From NCBI RefSeq assembly GCF_000411455.1, contig NZ_KE150457.1, positions 572,962 through 636,961 of the forward strand: a DNA stretch of 64,000 nt, in the 5' to 3' direction. The notes beneath the pieces were generated by a model. It was not told the DNA's origin. It did no database searches and was given only the letters and a program-made list of their open reading frames with translations. The translations under genes and the position numbers were made by a program. This stretch comes from Microbacterium sp. oral taxon 186 str. F0373. GTDB taxonomy: Bacteria; Actinomycetota; Actinomycetes; Actinomycetales; Microbacteriaceae. How positions within the stretch are numbered: the stretch's first letter is position 1; each line of letters begins with the position of its first letter. This document shows, piece by piece, positions 57,687-64,000 of this stretch.

Positions 57687-60089
57687 TCAGTCGGCCGCGA
57701 CCAGCAGCGCGACCGGCAGGTCGGCGAGCACGACGGTCAGGGGCGCTGCCCCGCCGGCGAGCTCGCGTCCGGTGAAAGCGTCGCGCCACCGACCCACGGG
57801 GAGCATCACGGCCGTCTCGCCCCAGCCGCCGCGCGCGGCGAGCCCGACGGGCAGACGCGTCGCGACGGCGATCGCACCGCCCCGGTCGAACGCGACGGCG
57901 TGCGCGGATGCCGCGCCGACGACGGGCAGCGGCGTGTACCGCGTGAACAGGTCGGGCCGGGCACGGCGCAGCCGCAGGGTCCGCGACACGACGAGGAGCT
58001 TGGCGGCGCCGGTGTCGTCGACCGACGGCATCCATCCGTCGTCGAGCCGTGCGAGCAGCGCGCGGCGCCCGGCGACATCGACGGGGCGCCGGTTGTCGGG
58101 GTCGACGAGCGAGAGGTCCCACAGCTCCGTGCCCTGGTAGACGTCCGGCACGCCGGGTCCGGCCAACTGCAGCAGCTTCGCCGACAGGGAGTTCGAGCGG
58201 CCGGCATCCACGACGTCGGCGACGAGCGCCTCGACCGTCGGCCGCGCGGCATCGAACGCGGCGTCGACGAGTCCGTGGACGCGCGCTTCGAACGCCTCAT
58301 CGGGATCGGTCCAGCTCGTGCCGACGTCGCCCTCACGCGCGGCCTTCTCGGCGTACGCGTGCAGCCGCTCGGGGAGGGCCGGATCGTCCGACCATGCACC
58401 GATCACCGCCTGCCACAGGAGCGCATCGAGGGGGCCGTCCCCGGTGGATGCCGTCGCACGCAGCGCGTCCAGCGCCGCCGCCCAGCGGTCGGGGATCTCC
58501 GCGAGCACCGACAGGCGCGCCCGCACGTCCTCGGAGCGCTTGGTGTCGTGCGTCGTCAGCGCCGTGAGGGCGTGCGGCCACGACCCCTGGCGACGCGTGA
58601 ACGCCGCGTGGAACCCGGGGACGTCGAGCGCGAACCACGACGGGTCGCCGCCCACCTCGGTGAGCGAGCTCAGCCGCGTGTACCGGTAGAACGCACGATC
58701 CTCGACGCCCTTGGCGGTCACCGGGCCGGTGGTCTGCATGAAGCGCCGCGACAGCTCGGCATCCGCATCGGCGACGAGCTCCGCCAGCACGACGAGGGCG
58801 TCGGCGAGGTCGGGCCGGCGCGCGGATGCCGTGGCCACGGCATCCGCCAGCAGCTCGCGGCCGGCCGGAAGGTACGCGCGGTAGACGGGGAAGGCGGCGA
58901 GCAGCTCGGCGAACGCGTCACGGGCACGGTCGTCGCCGAGGTGGGCGCGCACGGCGTCGGGCAGGCAGCGGATGAGACGACCGACCTCGGCGGCCTGCGA
59001 CGTGTCGGCGATCTCGCGCTTGGTGCCGGCGATCATGTCGTGCCAGTCCACGGGCCCGCCGCGCAGGCGCTCGTCGAGCGCGGTCAGCGCCGGCGCGCCG
59101 GCCGGGTCGACGAGCACCCGGTCGATCTCGCCGAGGGCGTCGTAGCCCGTGGTGCCGTCGGTGGCCCACCAGCCGGGCAGCTGTTCGCCCGGCTCGAGGA
59201 TCTTCTCGACGTAGACGGGAAAGGCGGGGGTCGACGCGGCGCCGCGGGCCTCCGCGACCGCCGCAGCGAGCGCGTCGAGGTAGCCGCCCGGGTCGGCGAG
59301 GCCGTCGGGATGGTCGATGCGCAGACCGTCGACGAACCCCTCGCGCACCCAGCGGAGGATCTCCCCGTGCGAGGCCGCGAACACGTCGGGCAGCTCGACC
59401 CGCACCCCCGCGAGCGAGGTCACCGTGAAGAAGCGACGGTAGTTCAGCTCCTCGGCATCCCGCCGCCACGACGTCACCCGCCAGTGCTGGCGCTCCAGCA
59501 CGTCGCGCACCGCGAGGCGGTCGGTCGTCGCGCGCAGCGGCGCGGTGCCCGGCGCCAGCGGCAGCACGAGGTCGTAGTAGCGCACCGTGCCGAAACCGTC
59601 GTCGTCGCCCTCCGGGGGTGCGACCTCGATCTCGCCGCGACCGAGCACCTCGTCGAGGGTGCCACCCAGCACGGGCAGCACGACGCGCTCGGCGCCGTGC
59701 TCCCAATCGATATCGAACGCGTGCGCGTGTCGTGACGCCCGTCCGTGGGTCAGGACGTCCCACCACCACGGGTTCTCGGTCGGATCGGCGACGCCCTGAT
59801 GGTTCGGCACGATGTCCACGAGGATGCCGAGACCCGCGTCCCGTGCCGCGGCGACGAACCGCGACAGCCCGCCCGGGCCGCCCCGGTCGGCGTCCACCCG
59901 CGTGGGGTCCACCACGTCGTAGCCGTGGTCGGAGCCGGAGGCCGCCTGCAGGATCGGCGACAGGTAGGCCCAATCGACGCCGAGATCGTGCAGGTAGCCG
60001 GTGACGGCGGCGGCGGCATCCAGGTCGAACGACGCGCGCACCTGCAGGCGGTAGGTCGAGGCGGGCGCGCTGCGCGGGTCGTCGGCCAC
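57687..60089 (-). CDS. treY: malto-oligosyltrehalose synthase
   Basis: A GH13 enzyme of 800 residues that turns the reducing end of maltodextrins into a trehalose unit. Landmarks are STYRLQVRASFDLDAAA at the N-terminus, GSDHGYDVVDPTRVD, LVDIVPNHQG, GLRIDHPDGLADP with the nucleophile, YVEKILEPGE with the acid, and TTHDTKRSEDVRARL, which is characteristic of TreY. The start is GTG at 60089, two bases after the glgX stop codon, so the genes are coupled. Its usual partner treZ is not the next gene but lies 12 kb further on. Confidence 0.95.
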   Translation of the reverse strand: MADDPRSAPASTYRLQVRASFDLDAAAAVTGYLHDLGVDWAYLSPILQAASGSDHGYDVVDPTRVDADRGGPGGLSRFVAAARDAGLGILVDIVPNHQGVADPTENPWWWDVLTHGRASRHAHAFDIDWEHGAERVVLPVLGGTLDEVLGRGEIEVAPPEGDDDGFGTVRYYDLVLPLAPGTAPLRATTDRLAVRDVLERQHWRVTSWRRDAEELNYRRFFTVTSLAGVRVELPDVFAASHGEILRWVREGFVDGLRIDHPDGLADPGGYLDALAAAVAEARGAASTPAFPVYVEKILEPGEQLPGWWATDGTTGYDALGEIDRVLVDPAGAPALTALDERLRGGPVDWHDMIAGTKREIADTSQAAEVGRLIRCLPDAVRAHLGDDRARDAFAELLAAFPVYRAYLPAGRELLADAVATASARRPDLADALVVLAELVADADAELSRRFMQTTGPVTAKGVEDRAFYRYTRLSSLTEVGGDPSWFALDVPGFHAAFTRRQGSWPHALTALTTHDTKRSEDVRARLSVLAEIPDRWAAALDALRATASTGDGPLDALLWQAVIGAWSDDPALPERLHAYAEKAAREGDVGTSWTDPDEAFEARVHGLVDAAFDAARPTVEALVADVVDAGRSNSLSAKLLQLAGPGVPDVYQGTELWDLSLVDPDNRRPVDVAGRRALLARLDDGWMPSVDDTGAAKLLVVSRTLRLRRARPDLFTRYTPLPVVGAASAHAVAFDRGGAIAVATRLPVGLAARGGWGETAVMLPVGRWRDAFTGRELAGGAAPLTVVLADLPVALLVAAD

Positions 60090-60091
60090 GG

Positions 60092-62302
60092 TCAGTGCGG
60101 CAGCTCGGGCTGCGGGGCCGGCGAGCGCACGATGTCGATCGGCACCGTCAGCGCCGCCAGCGACGCGGCGACGGAGTGGTCGACGTCGGGCTTCTGCTCC
60201 TGATAGTCGCGCAGGACGATGAGCGAGCGACCCGCCAGCTCGACGGCTTCGCCTCCGCGGCGCGGCTCGGTGTTGGTGAGCTGGCCCGTGGTGTCGACGA
60301 CGATCTCCCACTGCGGGCTGAACTCCGCGCGGGGGATCGTGAACGAGAGCCCTTCATCACCCGCGTTGAACAGGATGAAGAAGTGGCGATCGACGATCTG
60401 CTCGCCGCGGCGGTCGCGCTCCCGGATGCCGTCGCCGTTGAGGAACACCCCGACGGCGCGGCCGAAGCCGGACTCCCAGTCCTCGGGCTGCATCTCGGTG
60501 CCGTCGGGGCGCAGCCACGCGATGTCGGGCAGCGGCGCACCCTCCTCGCGGCGGACGGGCCGGCCGTCGAAGAAGCGGCTGCGCCGGAACGTCGGATGCT
60601 CGCGGCGCAACCGGGCGAGGGCGGCCGTGAACTCGACGAGCGGCTGGTCGACGTGGTTCCAGTCGATCCAGGTGATGTCGTTGTCCTGCGCGTACCCGTT
60701 GTTGTTGCCGCGCTGCGTGCGGCCCAGCTCATCGCCGTGCGAGATCATCGGCACGCCCTGGCTGAGCAGCAGCGTGGCAAGGAAGTTGCGCTGCTGGCGC
60801 GCGCGCAGCATCAGGACGCCCTGGTCGTCGGTGGGGCCTTCCACACCGCAGTTCCACGAGCGGTTGTGCGATTCGCCGTCGTTGTTGTCCTCACCGTTGG
60901 CCTCGTTGTGCTTCTCGTTGTACGAGACGAGGTCGCGGAGCGTGAAGCCGTCGTGCGCGGTGACGAAGTTGATGGAGGCGACCGGTCGACGCCCCGAGTT
61001 CTCGTACAGGTCTGCCGAGCCCGTCAGCCGCGACGCGAACTCGCCCAGCGTCGCCGGCTCGCCGCGCCACAGGTCGCGGACGGTGTCGCGGTACTTGCCG
61101 TTCCACTCCGTCCACTGCGGCGGGAAGTTGCCCACTTGGTAGCCACCGGGGCCGATGTCCCAGGGTTCGGCGATGAGCTTGACCTGCGAGATCACCGGAT
61201 CCTGCTGCACGATCTCGAAGAAGGCCGCGAGTCGATCGACCTCGTAGAACTCGCGGGCGAGGGTCGCCGCCAGATCGAACCGGAAGCCGTCGACGTGCAT
61301 CTCCAGCACCCAGTAGCGCAGGGAGTCCATGATCAGCTGGAGGGTGTGCGGGTTGCCGACGTTCATGCTGTTGCCGGTGCCGGTGTAGTCGGTGTAGTAC
61401 CGCTTGTCGTCGGCTTCGAGCCGGTAGTAGGCCTCGTTGTCGATGCCGCGCATCGACAACGTCGGTCCCATGTGGTTGCCCTCCGCGGTGTGGTTGTAGA
61501 CCACGTCGAGGATGACCTCGATGCCCGCGGCGTGCAGGGCTTTCACCATGCTCTTGAACTCCTGCACCTGCTGACCGCGCTGACCGCTCGAGGAGTAGGT
61601 GTTCTGCGGCGCGAGGAAGGCGATCGTGTTGTAGCCCCAGTAGTTGCTGAGACCCTTCTCCTGCAGGGTGGAGTCGTTGACGAACTGGTGCACCGGCATG
61701 AGCTCGATCGCGGTCACGCCGATGTGCTTGAGGTGCTCGATGACGGCGGGATGCGCGATCGCGCTGTAGGTGCCGCGGATCTCCTCGGGGATCTCGGGAT
61801 GCAGCTGCGTCAGCCCCTTGACGTGGGCCTCGTAGATGACGGTCTCGGCATACGGGGTCTTCGGCAGCCGGTCGCCCGCCCAGTCGAAGAAGGGGTTGAC
61901 GACGACGCCCTTCATCATGGCCGCGGCCGAGTCCTCGTCGTTGCGGGAGTCGGGGTCGCCGAAGTCGTAGCCGAACACCGACTGCCCCCAGTGGACCTGC
62001 CCTTCGACCGCCTTCGCGTAGGGGTCGAGCAGCAGCTTGTTGGGGTTGAACCGATGCCCGTTGGCGGGATCATTCGGCCCGTGCACGCGATAGCCGTATC
62101 GCTGGCCCGGCTGCACCGTGGGCAGATACACGTGCCACACGAACGCATCGACGTCGCGCATCTCGATGCGCGTCTCCTTGCCGCGGTCGCCGAACAGACA
62201 CAGCTCGACGCGCTCGGCACCCTCGCTGAACAGCGCGAAGTTCGTTCCACTGCCGTCGAACGTCGCCCCGAGCGGGTACGCGGATCCTGGCCATGCCTGC
62301 AT
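60092..62302 (-). CDS. glgX: glycogen debranching enzyme GlgX
   Basis: A 736-residue isoamylase-type GH13 enzyme. A CBM48 domain fills about 1-120 (YPLGATFDGSGTNFALFSEG). Catalytic landmarks are ILDVVYNHTAEGN, HVDGFRFDLAATLARE with the nucleophile, KLIAEPWDIGPGGYQVG with the acid, and FVTAHDGFTLRDLVSY. It removes branches from glycogen and feeds maltodextrin to TreY and TreZ; glgX-treY-treZ is the known order. ATG at 62302 has AGGGAG upstream. A TAGGCT box lies about 85 bases before it. Confidence 0.95.
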   Translation of the reverse strand: MQAWPGSAYPLGATFDGSGTNFALFSEGAERVELCLFGDRGKETRIEMRDVDAFVWHVYLPTVQPGQRYGYRVHGPNDPANGHRFNPNKLLLDPYAKAVEGQVHWGQSVFGYDFGDPDSRNDEDSAAAMMKGVVVNPFFDWAGDRLPKTPYAETVIYEAHVKGLTQLHPEIPEEIRGTYSAIAHPAVIEHLKHIGVTAIELMPVHQFVNDSTLQEKGLSNYWGYNTIAFLAPQNTYSSSGQRGQQVQEFKSMVKALHAAGIEVILDVVYNHTAEGNHMGPTLSMRGIDNEAYYRLEADDKRYYTDYTGTGNSMNVGNPHTLQLIMDSLRYWVLEMHVDGFRFDLAATLAREFYEVDRLAAFFEIVQQDPVISQVKLIAEPWDIGPGGYQVGNFPPQWTEWNGKYRDTVRDLWRGEPATLGEFASRLTGSADLYENSGRRPVASINFVTAHDGFTLRDLVSYNEKHNEANGEDNNDGESHNRSWNCGVEGPTDDQGVLMLRARQQRNFLATLLLSQGVPMISHGDELGRTQRGNNNGYAQDNDITWIDWNHVDQPLVEFTAALARLRREHPTFRRSRFFDGRPVRREEGAPLPDIAWLRPDGTEMQPEDWESGFGRAVGVFLNGDGIRERDRRGEQIVDRHFFILFNAGDEGLSFTIPRAEFSPQWEIVVDTTGQLTNTEPRRGGEAVELAGRSLIVLRDYQEQKPDVDHSVAASLAALTVPIDIVRSPAPQPELPH

Positions 62303-62386
62303 GTGCGACTCCCTGTGCGATGACATCGTTCGGTGACACCGTTGCCACACGCTCGAACCGTGACGAGACCATCCCGTGACGAGTTC

Positions 62387-62392
62387 AGCCTA
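62387..62392 (-). promoter_or_regulatory. -10 box for glgX-treY
   Basis: TAGGCT on the minus strand gives a leader of about 80 nt before the glgX ATG. Within it TCGTCACGG occurs twice, 16 bases apart, a candidate regulator site. No good -35 is visible. Confidence 0.5.
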
Positions 62393-62472
62393 GGCCTCGG
62401 ACCCACTCGTCGGGGTGTGGGACGGTGGGTCTGGACGCGGGCGCGCTGAGTTGCTATACGCCGCGGCACCCC

Positions 62473-62541
62473 GCGAGAAACCAGCTTCGGAGCGAGAAAC
62501 ACGTGCAGACGTGATGTCTCGCGGCCGGGATGGTTTCTCGC
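62473..62541. repeat. 69-bp four-arm palindromic element
   Basis: The outer arms GCGAGAAACCA (62473-62483) and TGGTTTCTCGC (62531-62541) are perfect complements. Inner arms, GCGAGAAACAC (62492-62502) and GTGATGTCTCGC (62511-62522), are imperfect. GAGAAA cores step by 19 bp on the left, and T-TCTC cores by 19 bp on the right. It lies between glgX and the end of xylB. Confidence 0.88.
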
Positions 62542-62573
62542 TGGCTGCAGGACGCCGGCGGTGCGGGATGCCG

Positions 62574-63872
62574 TCAGGCGGCGAGGATGCGGGCCGCCTG
62601 GCGAGCGGCCCCGAGCGCGACGTACTCGCCCGCCGCGGGCACGTCCACCGGCACGCCGAGGACGTCGGGGGCGATGCGCCGCACCGCCTCGGACTGCGCG
62701 CCGCCGCCGACCAGCAGCGCCCGTTCGATCGGCACACCGAGCCCGCGGATGGCATCCAGGCCGGCCGCGAGTCCTCGCAGCATGCCCTCCACCGCCGCGC
62801 GGGCGAGGTTCTCGCGGGTGGTGGCGGCGAGCGTCATCCCCGTCAGCTCCGCGGTCGCATCGGGCAGGTTGGGCGTGCGCTCCCCCTCGAAGTAGGGCAG
62901 CAACCGCAGACCGGCGGCTCCGGCGGGAGCGGCGAGAGCGAGCGCGCTCAGCTCATCGTGATCGACAGCGAGGAGCCGTGTCGTCACATCGAGCACCCGC
63001 GCCGCGTTGAGCGTCGCCACCAGCGGGAGGAAGTGGCCGTCGGCATCCGCGAAGCCCGCGACGGTGCCGGTGGGGTCGATCGTGCGCTCCGCACTGACCG
63101 CGAACACGGTGCCGCTGGTCCCGATCGAGACGACGACGTCGCCGACCGTCGCGCCCACCCCGAACGCCGCCGCCGCGTTGTCGCCCGCGCCCGCGCCGAC
63201 GCGGCGGCCGTCGGCATCCGTGACCGACTCGAGAGGTCCGAGCACCCGCGGCAGCGCGGCGTCGTGGCCGAGCGCGGCGACGAGCAGATCGCGATCGTAG
63301 GCGCCTGTCGCGGGGTTCCAGTAGCCCGTGCCGGAGGCGTCGGAACGGTCGGTGATCAGCTCGTCGAACGCCGCGGTGCCCTCAGCCACGGGCCCGAACC
63401 CGCGCAGGCGCCAGGTCAGCCAGTCGTGCGGCAAGGCGACGGCGGCCACGGCCGCGGCGTGGTCGGGTTCGGCGTCGCGCAGCCACCGGAGCTTGGTGAT
63501 CGTGAAAGACGCCACGGGCACAAGGCCGGTACGTCGGGCCAGCTCGTCGGCGCCGAACTCGGCGATGAGATCGGCGGCGGCGCCGGCCGAGCGCGTGTCG
63601 TTCCACAACAGGGCGTCGCGGACGACGAGGCCGCGCGCATCGAGCGCGACCATGCCGTGCTGCTGCCCGCCGATCGCCCACGCCTCCACGTCGTCGATGC
63701 CCCCGGCATCCGCGATCGCCGTCTGCAGCGCGCTCCACCACGCCTCGGGGTCGACGCTCGTGCCGTCAGGGTGCGTCGCGCGCCCCGACCGCACGATCCG
63801 GCCGGTCGCCGCGTCGACGATCACGACCTTGCAGGACTGCGTCGACGAGTCGACGCCCATCACGAGTGCCAT
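62574..63872 (-). CDS. xylB: xylulokinase
   Basis: A FGGY-family sugar kinase of 432 residues, slightly short for the family. It starts [20 protein letters not shown] with the phosphate-binding loop, has [10 protein letters not shown] near 80-90, DWLTWRLRG near 160, [13 protein letters not shown] near 228, and [12 protein letters not shown] near 245. XylB phosphorylates D-xylulose for the pentose phosphate pathway. GAGG lies before the ATG at 63872. The sugar importer and ROK gene 40 kb away may belong to the same pathway, but no xylA is seen here; it may lie just beyond the window. Confidence 0.92.
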   Translation of the reverse strand: MALVMGVDSSTQSCKVVIVDAATGRIVRSGRATHPDGTSVDPEAWWSALQTAIADAGGIDDVEAWAIGGQQHGMVALDARGLVVRDALLWNDTRSAGAAADLIAEFGADELARRTGLVPVASFTITKLRWLRDAEPDHAAAVAAVALPHDWLTWRLRGFGPVAEGTAAFDELITDRSDASGTGYWNPATGAYDRDLLVAALGHDAALPRVLGPLESVTDADGRRVGAGAGDNAAAAFGVGATVGDVVVSIGTSGTVFAVSAERTIDPTGTVAGFADADGHFLPLVATLNAARVLDVTTRLLAVDHDELSALALAAPAGAAGLRLLPYFEGERTPNLPDATAELTGMTLAATTRENLARAAVEGMLRGLAAGLDAIRGLGVPIERALLVGGGAQSEAVRRIAPDVLGVPVDVPAAGEYVALGAARQAARILAA

Positions 63873-63908
63873 ATCGGCATCCTCTCCTCGGTGGACCGTC
63901 ACCACCCA

Positions 63909-63977
63909 GCGAGACACCGTATCCGCGCCGAGACACCGACGTGCGGCGGGTGTCTCCGCGCGGACGTGGTGTCTCGC
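63909..63977. repeat. 69-bp four-arm palindromic element
   Basis: The outer arms GCGAGACACC (63909-63918) and GGTGTCTCGC (63968-63977) are perfect. The inner arms GAGACACC (63930-63937) and GGTGTCTC (63949-63956) are perfect. The GAGACACC core steps by exactly 19 bp on both sides. Same total length as the element at 62473 on the other side of xylB. Confidence 0.92.
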
Positions 63978-64000
63978 GGGTGGACGGTCGAACGGATGCC

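Noticed and set aside
17254..63872. One xylose regulon joining the ROK/ChvE-type genes and xylB
   Set aside because: They are 40 kb apart, no xylA is present, and the ChvE-type binding protein accepts several sugars, so the link is not supported.

Overview
The window is 64 kb of GC-rich actinobacterial chromosome, most like Microbacterium or a close relative in Microbacteriaceae. This rests on the actinobacterial rpoB-rpoC pair, strong G/C third-position bias, many leaderless genes with a TAnnnT box 6-7 bases before the start codon, and very frequent GGATGCC/GGCATCC words. No rRNA, tRNA, CRISPR array or prophage was seen. About 51 protein genes cover most of the sequence; nearly every long open frame opposite them is a shadow.

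Layout. 1-7000: rpoC (3' end outside the window) and rpoB, with a clear promoter. 7000-12850: 5-oxoprolinase genes (pxpA, fused pxpBC), a spermidine-synthase-like protein, a TPR protein, a SprT-like metalloprotein, ComB-like phosphatase and an SRPBCC-like protein. 12900-17200: an ABC exporter pair next to a two-component system. 17250-22500: a ChvE/GguA/GguB-type sugar importer with a ROK regulator, a candidate operator and two large perfect hairpins. 22700-26500: an Lrp/AsnC regulator divergent from a DUF6421-like protein, an SDR and a threonine aldolase-like enzyme. 26500-32150: M3 peptidase, DivIVA-like coiled-coil protein, membrane AlbA_2 protein, NUDIX-like protein, esterase. 32150-40050: an ABC-F protein with a structured leader and an in-frame repeat insertion, the giant helicase Lhr, and an Nei/Fpg glycosylase. 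40190-43800: small membrane, beta-helix, LysR-effector-like, amidotransferase-like and TspO-like proteins. 44070-62300: trehalose/glycogen genes glgX, treY and treZ, with treZ separated from treY by about 12 kb. 62570-63870: xylulokinase.

The 12-kb interruption holds an IS110-family element, a 46-bp tandem repeat array, and a tightly coupled nine-gene operon on the minus strand: peptide-type ABC importer (lipoprotein, two permeases, fused double ATPase), luciferase-like FMN monooxygenase, a cysteine-free CMD protein, an AhpD-like CMD protein with CxxC, a VOC protein and an M20 amidohydrolase. Its parts suggest import and oxidative/hydrolytic breakdown of a small N-acylated or organosulfur-type compound, but the substrate is unknown.

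The most unusual structural signal is a set of 65-78 bp palindromic elements. In three of them four short arms (>> <<) are laid out with exactly 19 bp between like arms on both sides, although the arm sequence differs. A fourth keeps the 19-bp step on one side. A related pair of 75-bp elements includes one copy lying in frame inside the ABC-F gene.
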